Origin: Betaproteobacteria bacterium | GTDB lineage: Bacteria > Pseudomonadota > Gammaproteobacteria > Burkholderiales > SG8-39 | Assembly: GCA_005881575.1 (NCBI GenBank) | Contig: VBCA01000008.1 | Span: forward strand, 1-64,000 | Direction: 5' to 3' | DNA: 64,000 nt | Shown: positions 51,799-60,801 of the stretch, piece after piece | Layout of the letters: each line of letters begins with the position of its first letter | Position numbering within the stretch: position 1 is the stretch's first letter | Translations under genes and position numbers: made by a program | The notes under the pieces: model-generated | Seen by the model: only the letters and a program-made list of their open reading frames with translations | Database searches by the model: none | What the model was told of the DNA's origin: nothing

Positions 51799-54700
51799 AT
51801 GCCGACGGCGCAGCCCCGCGACGCCGCACTCGACGCGGCGGCGGCCGACAGCCGCGCCCTCCGTGCCGCGCTGGGCGAAACCGCGTCGTGGAGAGCACAG
51901 GCCGAAGCGCTTGCGCGCGAGCTGGTGGAAGCGACGCTGGATTCGCGCGGGCCCCTGTTCGAAGTGCAGCGCGCCTTCGCGATATTTCCACCGGGATCTC
52001 CGGCGGGCGACTCCCTTTTCCGGCTCGCCGAAGCCTTGCCGCGAATCCCCGACCGGCCTTCCCGGATCGCAATGCTTGCCGACCGTGTGCCCGCATTGCG
52101 CGGCTGGAAGGCCGCGGCTGCCCTGCCGTTCGCGAGCGTCGCGATGCATGCGATCGGGCGGCAATTCGTCTACGCGGAGACCATCGCCGCGGCGCTGCGG
52201 CGCGCCGAGCGCGACGCGCGCGGCCGGCCGGCAAGGCGCTTCTCCTTCGACATGCTGGGGGAAGGTGCGCGTACCGCCGCGGACGCCGATCGCAATTTTC
52301 GGCGATATATGGACGCAATCCGCGCCATGGAGCGGGCGGTGAGCGCGCGCGAAGCGGTCTGGCGCGAACGCCTCGAAGTTTCCGTGAAGCTCTCCTCCAT
52401 TCACCCCCGTTACGACGCAGCGAGCTACGCGCGGGATCGCGGCGAGCTGCTCGATCGCCTGAAACAAATCTCCGGTCGCGCCGCCGCGGCCGGTATCGGG
52501 CTCACGATCGACGCCGAGGGAACGGAAAGCCTGTCCCTGCAGCTCGATCTGTTCGAGGCACTGGCCTCGGATCCGGCGCTCGACCGCTGGGGAGGGCTGG
52601 GCCTTGCGATGCAGGCCTATCAGCCGCGGGCGCCGGAGACGGTGGACGCATTGCTGGAGATCGCGGATCGCCGCCGTAAGCGCGGCGGCATGCCGATCGC
52701 CGTGCGGCTGGTGAAGGGCGCCTATTGGGACGCCGAGGTCAAGCGGGCGCAAGAGCTCGGCCTTGCGCGCTATCCGGTATTCACCGACAAGCGGCTCACC
52801 GACCTGTCGTATCTCGCCTGCGCCCGGCGTCTCTCGGTCGGACCGGACGGCGTCCGTCCCCAGTTCGCCACGCACAACCCCGTGACGCTCGCATGCGTGC
52901 TCGCGCTTGCCGATCGGCCCGGCGGCGCCTCCGCGTCGCCTTTGCGATTCGAGTGGCAGCGCCTTCACGGAATGGGAGGAGCGCTGTACCGCGCGCTCGC
53001 AGCTACGCACCCGCACCTGCCGGTGCGCACGTATGCACCGGTCGGCGAGAAGCGCGAGCTGCTTGCGTACCTCGTGCGCCGGCTGCTCGAAAACTCGGCG
53101 AGCACTTCCTATGTGCGCCAGGCGGCGCGCGCGAAACGATCCGACGATTTGCTGCGCACCAGTTTCGAATTTCTCGACGCGGGCCCGCGCCCGCGCGAGA
53201 TTCCCTTACCAACGGAGCTGCACATGCCGCAACGACGCATCGCAAAGGGCTACGACCTCGGGGATTCCGCCGTGCTCGCCGCATGGACGAAATCGGTGAA
53301 CGAAGCGCGGCGCACATGGACCGCGGAATCTCTCGTGAACGGCGAGCGCAGGCCCGGTCCCGTGCGTGCGGTTGCCTCGCCTGCCCGGCCCGACGTTGCC
53401 ATCGGCGAGGTGAGCGAAGCGACACCGGACACGGTGCGGTCCGCAGTCGACTGCGCGCACGCGGCGCGGATCGCGTGGTCCGCGGTGAGCGTGCCCGAGC
53501 GCGCGGCGGCCCTCGATCGGCTGGCCGATCTGCTGGAAGCCGACATGGCCGGCCTGATGGCCCTGTGCGTATGGGAGGCGGGGAAGACCTTGCCCGACGC
53601 CATGGCGGACGTGCGCGAGGCAGTGGATTTCTGCCGCTACTACGCGCAACAGGCGCGCGAGCAGCTCGGCGGGCCGATTGCGCTGCGAGGACCGGTCGGC
53701 GAGAGCAACGTGCTGACGCTGCACGGCCGCGGTGTGTTCGCCTGCATCAGCCCTTGGAACTTTCCGGTCGCGATTTTCACGGGGCAGGTCGCGGCCGCGC
53801 TGGTCGCCGGCAACACGGTGGTTGCGAAGCCGGCGCAGCAGACGGCACTCACCGCATACCGCGTCGCCGAGCTGATCCTGAAGGCCGGGATCCCGCCCGG
53901 CGCCTTTCATCTTCTGCCTGGCGACGGCGCGATCGGGCGGGCTCTGGTCGCCGATCCGAGGATCGCGGGCGTCGCCTTCACCGGTTCGACCGCCACCGCT
54001 CGCGCAATCCAGCGCGTTCTCGCGGAGCGCGAGGGCCCCATCGTGCCGCTGATCGCCGAAACCGGCGGCCTGAACGCCATGATCGTGGATTCGAGCGCGC
54101 TTCCCGAGCAGGTCGTCGACGCGGTGATGGCGAGCGCGTTTCGCTCGGCCGGCCAGCGCTGCAGCTCGCTTCGCGTCCTGTACCTGCAGGAGGAAATCGC
54201 GCCCGCGGTGCTCGACATGCTGCGCGGTGCGATGGCCATGCTGCGTGTCGGCGATCCCGCCGATCCGGCGACCGACATCGGACCGGTGATCGACGCGCAG
54301 GCGCGCAAGGAATTGGCGCAATACGTTTCCGATCTGCGCTCGCGCGCCAAGCTGATCGCGGAGTCCGGCCCAGTCCCGCCTGCCGGTACCTATGTCGCTC
54401 CCGTGGCGTTCGAAATCGGTTCGATACGCGAGGTTCCCGGGGAGCGCTTCGGCCCCATCCTTCACATCGCACGGTTCCCGCTCGAAGACCTCGACCGGAT
54501 AGTCGACGACATCAACGCCACCGGATACGGACTCACGATGGGTGTGCACACCCGTATGGACTCGCGCGCCGAGCGCATTCGCGAGCGCTCTGCGGTCGGC
54601 AATCTCTATGTCAACCGCAACATGATCGGCGCGGTGGTGGGCGTGCAGCCGTTCGGCGGCGAGGGGCTGTCCGGCACCGGGCCCAAGGCCGGCGGCCCGA

Positions 54701-54801
54701 ATTACCTCGTGCGATTCGCGACCGAACGCGTCTTTACAGTGAATACCGCGGCGGCCGGAGGCGATCTCGGCTTGCTGGCCGGGGCCGGCGCCGCGACGTG
54801 A
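51799..54801 (+). CDS. putA: Bifunctional PutA (proline dehydrogenase/P5C dehydrogenase), short form
   Basis: The protein has 1000 residues. The proline dehydrogenase barrel covers about residues 70-450 (RRFSFDMLGEGARTAADAD, VRLVKGAYWDAEVKRAQE, FATHNPVTLACVLALA). The aldehyde dehydrogenase covers about 490-960, with Glu in PLIAETGGLNA and catalytic Cys in SAGQRCSSLRVLY. It oxidises proline to glutamate through a channelled intermediate, using FAD and NAD. The N-terminal ribbon-helix-helix repressor domain of trifunctional PutA is absent. The LIV-type transporter genes follow 44 bases later. Confidence 0.95.
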   Translation: MPTAQPRDAALDAAAADSRALRAALGETASWRAQAEALARELVEATLDSRGPLFEVQRAFAIFPPGSPAGDSLFRLAEALPRIPDRPSRIAMLADRVPALRGWKAAAALPFASVAMHAIGRQFVYAETIAAALRRAERDARGRPARRFSFDMLGEGARTAADADRNFRRYMDAIRAMERAVSAREAVWRERLEVSVKLSSIHPRYDAASYARDRGELLDRLKQISGRAAAAGIGLTIDAEGTESLSLQLDLFEALASDPALDRWGGLGLAMQAYQPRAPETVDALLEIADRRRKRGGMPIAVRLVKGAYWDAEVKRAQELGLARYPVFTDKRLTDLSYLACARRLSVGPDGVRPQFATHNPVTLACVLALADRPGGASASPLRFEWQRLHGMGGALYRALAATHPHLPVRTYAPVGEKRELLAYLVRRLLENSASTSYVRQAARAKRSDDLLRTSFEFLDAGPRPREIPLPTELHMPQRRIAKGYDLGDSAVLAAWTKSVNEARRTWTAESLVNGERRPGPVRAVASPARPDVAIGEVSEATPDTVRSAVDCAHAARIAWSAVSVPERAAALDRLADLLEADMAGLMALCVWEAGKTLPDAMADVREAVDFCRYYAQQAREQLGGPIALRGPVGESNVLTLHGRGVFACISPWNFPVAIFTGQVAAALVAGNTVVAKPAQQTALTAYRVAELILKAGIPPGAFHLLPGDGAIGRALVADPRIAGVAFTGSTATARAIQRVLAEREGPIVPLIAETGGLNAMIVDSSALPEQVVDAVMASAFRSAGQRCSSLRVLYLQEEIAPAVLDMLRGAMAMLRVGDPADPATDIGPVIDAQARKELAQYVSDLRSRAKLIAESGPVPPAGTYVAPVAFEIGSIREVPGERFGPILHIARFPLEDLDRIVDDINATGYGLTMGVHTRMDSRAERIRERSAVGNLYVNRNMIGAVVGVQPFGGEGLSGTGPKAGGPNYLVRFATERVFTVNTAAAGGDLGLLAGAGAAT

Positions 54802-54844
54802 GGCGCTTTCGTCGCGCCGCGCGCGTGCTATTCTCGCCGCACCC

Positions 54845-55600
54845 ATGGCGGAAGACATCATTCTCGAAACGCGCGGCCTGAGGAAGGAGTTCAAGGGCTT
54901 CGTCGCCGTCGGCGACGTCAGCCTCAAGGTCAGGCGCGGACGCATCCACGCGCTCATCGGCCCCAACGGCGCGGGCAAGACCACCTGCTTCAACCTGCTC
55001 ACGCACTTTCTTTCCCCGACGCGCGGCCAGATCTTCTACAACGGGCGCCAGATCACGGGCTCCAGCCCCGCCGCGATCGCGAGGCTGGGGCTGGTCCGGT
55101 CTTTTCAGATTTCGGCGGTGTTTCCGCATCTCACGGTCCTAGAGAACGTGCGCATCGCGCTTCAGCGCAAGCGCGGCCGCTCGTTCGATTTCTGGCGAAC
55201 GGACCGGAGTTTGCGCCACCTGAATTCGCGCGCGCGCGAGCTGCTGGACGCCGTTGGCCTGTCGGCATTCGAAGAGTCGATCGCGGTGGAGCTGCCCTAC
55301 GGGCGCAAGCGCGCACTCGAGATCGCGACCACGCTCGCGCTCGATCCGGAAATGATGCTCCTCGACGAGCCCACTGCCGGCATGGCGCACGCGGACGTCG
55401 AGCGCATCGCGGCGCTTATCCGGCGCGTGGCAGCCAATCGAACGGTGCTCATGGTCGAGCACAACCTCGGCGTCGTGGAAAACCTCTCGGATCAGATCAC
55501 GGTGCTCTCGCGCGGCGAGATCATCGCCGAGGGCGACTACCGGTCGGTGTCCGCTCATCCGGAGGTGATCAAGGCCTACCTGGGCTCCGAGCATGCCTGA
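54845..55600 (+). CDS. livG: LIV-type ABC transporter ATPase (LivG-like)
   Basis: The 251-residue ATPase has Walker A IGPNGAGKTT, Walker B EMMLLDEPTAGMAH, and the late HAPEVIKAYLG-type C-terminal tail (HPEVIKAYLGSEHA) usual for LivG. The signature reads ELPYGRKRALEIA rather than a canonical LSGGQ, a pattern known in this subfamily. It powers import of branched amino acids or related compounds. Its stop overlaps the livF start. Confidence 0.93.
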   Translation: MAEDIILETRGLRKEFKGFVAVGDVSLKVRRGRIHALIGPNGAGKTTCFNLLTHFLSPTRGQIFYNGRQITGSSPAAIARLGLVRSFQISAVFPHLTVLENVRIALQRKRGRSFDFWRTDRSLRHLNSRARELLDAVGLSAFEESIAVELPYGRKRALEIATTLALDPEMMLLDEPTAGMAHADVERIAALIRRVAANRTVLMVEHNLGVVENLSDQITVLSRGEIIAEGDYRSVSAHPEVIKAYLGSEHA

Positions 55601-56300
55601 GACCGCGCTGCTTTCCGTCGCCGACCTGAACGCATGGTACGGGGAATCCCACATCCTGCACGGCGCGCAGTTCGAGGTGCGCCGCGGGGAGGTGGTGACG
55701 CTTCTCGGCCGCAACGGCGTCGGCAAGACCACGACTCTCAAGGCCATCATGGGCATGGTCGCCCGCCGGGAGGGCTCGATCCGCTTCGACGGCACGCAGC
55801 TCGTGGCGCTGCCCTCCGATCGCATCGCCCGCCTCGGAGTCGCGTTCTGCCCCGAGGAGCGCGGCATCTTTGCGAGTCTCGACGTCCGCGAAAACCTCCT
55901 GCTTCCGCCGGTGGTGCGCGCGGGCGGGCTGTCCCTAGCTCAGGTTTTCGACCTGTTCCCGAACCTTAAGGAGCGCCTCGCGAGCCAGGGGACGAAGCTC
56001 TCGGGAGGCGAGCAGCAGATGCTCGCGATCGGCCGCATTCTGCGCACCGGGGCGCGGCTGCTGCTTCTCGACGAGCCGACCGAAGGCCTCGCTCCGGTGA
56101 TCGTTCAGCAGATAGGCCGCACCATCTCGCGGCTCAAGGCGGAAGGGTTTACCATCCTCCTGGTCGAGCAGAATTTCCGGTTCGCCTCGCGAGTCGCCGA
56201 TCGCCACTACGTCATGGAGAGCGGACGAGTTGTGGACATGATCCCGAACAGCGAGCTAGAGTCCAATCTGGAGAAGGTTCACGAATACCTGGGCGTGTAG
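55593..56300 (+). CDS. livF: LIV-type ABC transporter ATPase (LivF-like)
   Basis: The 235-residue ATPase has Walker A LGRNGVGKTTT, the signature LSGGEQQMLAIGRIL, and Walker B RLLLLDEPTEGLAP, with the usual LivF ending VHEYLGV. It pairs with LivG as the second nucleotide-binding subunit. Four genes follow in the same operon direction. Confidence 0.94.
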   Translation: MPETALLSVADLNAWYGESHILHGAQFEVRRGEVVTLLGRNGVGKTTTLKAIMGMVARREGSIRFDGTQLVALPSDRIARLGVAFCPEERGIFASLDVRENLLLPPVVRAGGLSLAQVFDLFPNLKERLASQGTKLSGGEQQMLAIGRILRTGARLLLLDEPTEGLAPVIVQQIGRTISRLKAEGFTILLVEQNFRFASRVADRHYVMESGRVVDMIPNSELESNLEKVHEYLGV

Positions 56301-56337
56301 CCCGAATCCAATCACCCCAAAGAGAAGAGGAGCTCCC

Positions 56338-57540
56338 ATGTTCTCCAATCGCAGCATATTCGCGGCGGCGCCGCTTGCCGTGGCCGCGTCGCTCGCCCAG
56401 GCGCAGATTTCCGACGGCGTGGTCAAGATCGGCGTGCTGTCCGATATGTCGAGTCTTTACTCGGACATCGGGGGAGGCGGATCGGTGGTAGCTGCGCGTA
56501 TGGCGATCGCTGATTTTCCGACGAAGGGAATGAAAGTGGAGCTGCTTTCCGCCGATCACCTCAACAAGCCCGACGTCGGCTCGAGCATCGCGCGCCAGTG
56601 GTATGACGTCGACAAGGTCGACGTCATCGTCGACGTGCCGACCTCTTCGGTGGCGCTCGCCATCAACCAGGTCACGCGCGAGAAAGGCAAGGCCTTCCTC
56701 GTTTCAGGCGCGGCCTCATCGGACCTCACGGGCAAAGCGTGCTCGCCCAACACCATCCACTGGACCTACGACACCTGGATGCTCGCCAACGGAACGGGCA
56801 ACGCGATCGTGAAGACGGGCGGCGACAGTTGGTACTTCATCACCGCGGACTACGCCTTCGGACTTGCGCTTGAGCGCGATACCGAAGCGGTGGTGCTGAA
56901 GAACGGCGGCAAGGTACTCGGAAAGGTGCGGCACCCCCTGAACGCGCAGGACTTCTCGTCGTTCCTCCTCCAGGCGCAGGCTTCCAAGGCGAAGATCATC
57001 GGTCTCGCCAACGCCGGCGGCGACACCACCAACGCGATCAAGCAAGCGGCCGAATTCGGTATCGTCAAAGGCGGTCAGAATCTCGCCGGCCTGCTGGTGT
57101 TCCTCTCTGACATCCACGGCCTTGGACTGGACAAGGCACAAGGGCTGATCTTCACCGAGACTTTCTACTGGGACTTGAACGATCAGACCCGGGGGTTCGC
57201 CAGGCGCTTTGCCGCCGCCAACAGCGGCAAGTATCCGACCATGGTCCAGGCCGGCGTGTACTCGGCGATCACGCACTACCTCAAGGCGGTGACGGCGCTG
57301 AAGGGGGACGACGGCACCAAGGTGATCGCCAAGATGAAGGAGCTCCCGACCGACGATCCGCTGTTCGGCAAAGGCACGGTGCGCATCGACGGCCGCGCGC
57401 TTCATCCGGCCTACCTGGTCGAAGTGAAGAAACCCTCGGAGTCCAAAGGACCCTACGACTACTACAAGATCCGCGCGACCATCCCTGCCGATCAGGCTTT
57501 CCGGCCGCTGAGCGAAGGCGGCTGCCCGCTGGTGAAATAG
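56338..57540 (+). CDS. LIV-type ABC transporter substrate-binding protein
   Basis: The 400-residue periplasmic protein has a signal peptide (AAAPLAVAASLAQAQ), then GVVKIGVLSDMSSLYSDIGGGGSV, DVPTSSVALAINQV, and GKACSPNTIHWTYDTW. It belongs to the LivK-like class but to a subgroup often associated with aromatic or urea-type ligands, so the ligand is open. It sits between the ATPase and permease genes of one operon. The ribosome-binding sequence agagaagagg precedes its ATG. Confidence 0.92.
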   Translation: MFSNRSIFAAAPLAVAASLAQAQISDGVVKIGVLSDMSSLYSDIGGGGSVVAARMAIADFPTKGMKVELLSADHLNKPDVGSSIARQWYDVDKVDVIVDVPTSSVALAINQVTREKGKAFLVSGAASSDLTGKACSPNTIHWTYDTWMLANGTGNAIVKTGGDSWYFITADYAFGLALERDTEAVVLKNGGKVLGKVRHPLNAQDFSSFLLQAQASKAKIIGLANAGGDTTNAIKQAAEFGIVKGGQNLAGLLVFLSDIHGLGLDKAQGLIFTETFYWDLNDQTRGFARRFAAANSGKYPTMVQAGVYSAITHYLKAVTALKGDDGTKVIAKMKELPTDDPLFGKGTVRIDGRALHPAYLVEVKKPSESKGPYDYYKIRATIPADQAFRPLSEGGCPLVK

Positions 57541-57567
57541 GGCAGAGCGGACGCTGAAGCGCCGCTC

Positions 57568-58452
57568 ATGGAAATCTTCGGGATCCCGACCCAGGCGCTG
57601 TTCGGGCAGTTGCTGATCGGGCTGATCAACGGCTCGTTCTACGCGCTGCTCTCGCTCGGGCTCGCGGTGATTTTCGGGCTGCTCAACATCATCAACTTCA
57701 CCCACGGCGCCCAGTACATGATGGGCGCGTTCTGCGCTTATTTCCTGCTCACGAAGCTCGGAATCGGTTACTGGTGGGCGCTCGCGGTCACACCGCTCGC
57801 GGTCGGAATCATCGGCATGGTCATCGAGCGGCTGATGCTCGCGAGGCTCTACAAGCTCGACCACCTGTACGGCCTCTTGCTCACGTTCGGCCTCGCGCTC
57901 ATCATCCAGGGGCTGTTCCGCAACGAATACGGCACCTCGGGAATTCCCTATGCCCTGCCGCAGGAGCTCGCGGGCGGGCACAACCTCGGTTTCATGTTCC
58001 TGCCGAACTACCGAGCATGGGTCATCCTCGCCTCGATCGTCGTGTGCCTCGCGACCTGGTTCATGATCGAGAAGACCCGGCTGGGCGCGTACCTACGCGC
58101 GGCGACCGAGAACCCGCAGCTGGTGCAGGCTTTCGGCATCAACGTCCCGAGAATGATCACACTCACCTACGGTTTCGGCGTCGCCCTTGCCGCGTTCGCG
58201 GGCGTGATGGCGGCGCCGATCTACCAGGTCAATCCGCTCATGGGGGCGGATCTCATCATCGTCGTCTTTGCGGTGGTGGTGATCGGAGGCATGGGCTCGA
58301 TCATGGGATCGATCGTGACCGGCTTTGCGCTCGGGCTGATCGAGGGCCTGACCAAGGTGTTCTATCCCGAGGCGTCGAACACGGTGATCTTCATCATCAT
58401 GGCGATCGTGCTGATGATCAAGCCGGCGGGTCTCTTCGGCACGCAGCGCTGA
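57568..58452 (+). CDS. livH: LIV-type ABC permease (LivH-like)
   Basis: The 294-residue membrane protein has LivH features: LLIGLINGSFYALLSLGLAVIFGLLNIINFTHGAQYMMGAF (residues 11-51) and GGMGSIMGSIVTGFALGLIEGL at the C-terminal side. It has about eight transmembrane helices. With LivM it forms the translocation path. It starts 27 bases after the binding protein. Confidence 0.94.
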   Translation: MEIFGIPTQALFGQLLIGLINGSFYALLSLGLAVIFGLLNIINFTHGAQYMMGAFCAYFLLTKLGIGYWWALAVTPLAVGIIGMVIERLMLARLYKLDHLYGLLLTFGLALIIQGLFRNEYGTSGIPYALPQELAGGHNLGFMFLPNYRAWVILASIVVCLATWFMIEKTRLGAYLRAATENPQLVQAFGINVPRMITLTYGFGVALAAFAGVMAAPIYQVNPLMGADLIIVVFAVVVIGGMGSIMGSIVTGFALGLIEGLTKVFYPEASNTVIFIIMAIVLMIKPAGLFGTQR

Positions 58453-58467
58453 GGGTGTTCTAGGATC

Positions 58468-59427
58468 ATGTCGGCCGTGCACGAACTTGCACCGCGCGCC
58501 GGCGGGTTTGCGCATCAGCGCATCGCCGCCGCGGTGATGATCGCGTTCTTTGCGCTAGCGCCGCTCGTCGCGTATCCGGTGTTCCTCATGAAGGTGATGT
58601 GCTTCGCGCTCTTCGCCTGCGCCTTCAACCTCCTGATCGGCTACGGGGGTCTCTTGTCCTTCGGGCACGCGATGTTCCTCGGAACTGCAGGTTACGCTTC
58701 CGCGCACGCCGCCAAGGTGTGGGGCTTCCCGCCCGAGTTCGCGATCCTCTTCGGTACGGCGTGTTCCGCGCTGCTCGGCCTCGTGACCGGCCTGCTCGCG
58801 ATCCGCCGGCAGGGCATCTACTTCGCGATGATCACGCTCGCGCTCGCGCAGATGGTGTACTTCTTCTACCTGCAGGCGCCGTTCACGGGCGGCGAGGACG
58901 GCATCCAGGCCGTGCCGCGTGGCAAGCTCTTCGGCCTGCTCGACCTCGACAGCGTGTGGGCGATGTATGCGCTGGTGTTCGCGGTGTTCGTCGGCGGATT
59001 TCTTCTCATCCATCGCGCGGTGCACTCGCCCTTCGGGCAGGTGCTGAAAGCGATCCGCGAAAACGAGGCGAGGGCACTCTCGCTCGGCTACGACGTCAAC
59101 CGCTACAAGCTGCTCGCCTACGTGCTATCGGCGACGCTCGCGGGACTCGCCGGAGCGACCAAGGTGCTGGTGTTCGAGCTCGCTTCGCTCACCGACGCGC
59201 ACTGGACCATGTCGGGCGAGGTGGTGCTGATGGTGCTGCTCGGCGGGCTCGGGACCGTGTTCGGGCCGGTGGTGGGCGCCCTTATCATCATTTCGATGGA
59301 GAACTACCTCGCGCAGATCGGCTCCTGGGTGACAGTCGTCCAGGGCGTGATCTTCGTGATCTGCGTTCTCACTTTCCGCCGCGGCGTGATCGGCGAGCTG
59401 GGGAGGCTGATCGGGAAGCCTCTGTAG
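58468..59427 (+). CDS. livM: LIV-type ABC permease (LivM-like)
   Basis: The 319-residue membrane protein has LivM features: LFACAFNLLIGYGGLLSFGHAMFLGTAGYASA and GPVVGALIIISMENYLAQIGSWVTVVQG, with the EAA-like region RENEARALSLGYDVNRYKLLAYVLSATLAGLAGA. It completes the transporter. The next gene is convergent, with 50 bases between the two stops. Confidence 0.94.
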   Translation: MSAVHELAPRAGGFAHQRIAAAVMIAFFALAPLVAYPVFLMKVMCFALFACAFNLLIGYGGLLSFGHAMFLGTAGYASAHAAKVWGFPPEFAILFGTACSALLGLVTGLLAIRRQGIYFAMITLALAQMVYFFYLQAPFTGGEDGIQAVPRGKLFGLLDLDSVWAMYALVFAVFVGGFLLIHRAVHSPFGQVLKAIRENEARALSLGYDVNRYKLLAYVLSATLAGLAGATKVLVFELASLTDAHWTMSGEVVLMVLLGGLGTVFGPVVGALIIISMENYLAQIGSWVTVVQGVIFVICVLTFRRGVIGELGRLIGKPL

Positions 59428-59454
59428 GAATCAAGCTTTCCCCCGCTCGCTGGC

Positions 59455-59471
59455 CCACGCAGTCCGCGTGG
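59455..59471. terminator. Possible bidirectional hairpin between convergent genes
   Basis: The sequence ccacgc-agtcc-gcgtgg forms a six-base-pair stem with a five-base loop between the livM stop and the DUF5666 gene stop. No run of T follows on either side, so it may be only a weak or factor-assisted terminator. Confidence 0.3.
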
Positions 59472-59477
59472 ATGTCG

Positions 59478-60521
59478 TCAGCTTGGAGGCGGTGGCGTGA
59501 ACTTCTTCACCTCTTTGGCGAGCAGCGAACCGTCGGCCTGTTTGATGACTTCGGCGAAGGCGAAGTCCCCTACCTTGAGATCGGCGAGACTCTGGAAGCC
59601 GCTCCCTTCGAACTCGGTCCTGGCGTCGGTGATGATCTTGGTATCGCCGATGGTGAGGGTGTTGGCGTCCACCGCCGTGACCTTGCCGGACACGTGCATC
59701 TCCTCCTCGGGCTCGTCCTCGCGCTGCAGCACGCGGATGCGCGTGGCGTTGATGCTCTTGTCGGACTGGACGGTGCCGCGGACCAGCAGTTGATCGCCGA
59801 CCATGAGGTCGGCCAGCGCGAGAGTGGTGTCGCCTTTCACGATCACGGTGGCAGAGCTGACGTTGACCGTTAGACCGCCTACGCTCAGCGTGCTCCCGGT
59901 TATCTGCGTGAGTGTGCCGACGAAGGCGGTGCGGTCGGCATCGTTCCTGTCCTCGATGCGGATTTCGTTGGCGGTGACGGTGCCATCGGCGTTCAGGGTG
60001 CCCTCGACCTCGACCGGCGTGCCTAGCGTGAGGTCGGCGAAGGTCGCAGCAGCATCCTCCTCCTTCCTGATCGTTGTGGCGTCGGTCACGGCCACCTTGC
60101 GGCCCGCGACGGTGAGCACCTTGCCGTCGATAGCGTCGACGGTGCCTTCGAATTCGGTCTCGGTTTGCTCGTTTTGCTCGGTGACGCTGGTGCCCGAAAG
60201 ACTGAGCGTCAGGTGCCGGAACTCTCCCGGGACCACCGGCGCCGTAGCCAAGTTTGCGTTCCGGCCCCCGCCGCTGAAATGCAGGACGGTCGCACCTTTT
60301 GGCACGTTGGCCAGGACAAAACCGCCGGTTGTGTCGGTGGTAGTGGCGGCGCTGCTGCTCGGCACCTCGACGAGCATGCTCTGCGACCCGCTGCCCATTA
60401 CGGCGCCCTGGAAAACGCCGCTGCCGCTCGAAGCCGGCATGTCAGTTTGATCGCTGGACATGCCGCACGCCGCGACCAGCACCACTGTCAGAACGCTTAG
60501 CGATCTCGTGGGAATCTGCAT
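59478..60521 (-). CDS. Lipoprotein with three DUF5666 repeats
   Basis: The 347-residue protein has a lipobox (LTVVLVAACG) and a Ser/Thr-rich linker, then an immunoglobulin-like strand region (SGVFQGAVMGSG to EFRHLTLSLSG). Three tandem DUF5666 units follow, beginning FEGTVDAIDGKVLTVAG, FVGTLTQITGSTLSVGG and VSGKVTAVDANTLTIGD, each ending in a strand with a conserved N-A-T/E-I-R pattern. The family is surface- or periplasm-exposed with no known function. Low-complexity repeats with OB-like strands suggest binding rather than catalysis. Confidence 0.8.
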   Translation of the reverse strand: MQIPTRSLSVLTVVLVAACGMSSDQTDMPASSGSGVFQGAVMGSGSQSMLVEVPSSSAATTTDTTGGFVLANVPKGATVLHFSGGGRNANLATAPVVPGEFRHLTLSLSGTSVTEQNEQTETEFEGTVDAIDGKVLTVAGRKVAVTDATTIRKEEDAAATFADLTLGTPVEVEGTLNADGTVTANEIRIEDRNDADRTAFVGTLTQITGSTLSVGGLTVNVSSATVIVKGDTTLALADLMVGDQLLVRGTVQSDKSINATRIRVLQREDEPEEEMHVSGKVTAVDANTLTIGDTKIITDARTEFEGSGFQSLADLKVGDFAFAEVIKQADGSLLAKEVKKFTPPPPS

Positions 60522-60754
60522 GGGTTGCCTCCTTAGGTGATCAGGCCCGATCCCAGAGCTGCGGACAGAGGCCGCCTTGGTATACGTGTAACGAAGGCGA
60601 CGTATTCCTAAACTCCGGGGAAGCCAGCTAATAAGCCAAGACCCGCCCCCGCTTTGTCGCTTCTAGGCGACAGTCTGGGGGAATCGCGCACAAGATTTGA
60701 GCAATCCGTCCGAACACTCCGTTTCTCGCAGAACGCGGGCGGAAACCCTGCAAG

Positions 60755-60788
60755 GTATACACAGGCTATGCACAGATTTTGTGGATAA
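60755..60788. promoter_or_regulatory. Cluster of three DnaA-box-like 9-mers
   Basis: Within 34 bases there are gtatacaca and ctatgcaca, 11 bases apart, each one mismatch from ttatncaca, followed by a perfect reverse DnaA box (tgtggataa, whose complement is ttatccaca). They lie just beyond the 3' end of the CoA-transferase gene. DnaA could bind here as a regulatory or titration site. No origin-type AT-rich unwinding element is evident. Confidence 0.4.
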
Positions 60789-60801
60789 GCCTGAAACAGG
60801 A

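Noticed and set aside
60755-60788. Chromosomal or plasmid replication origin
   Set aside because: There are only three boxes, no AT-rich unwinding region, and no dnaA, dnaN or rep gene in the window.
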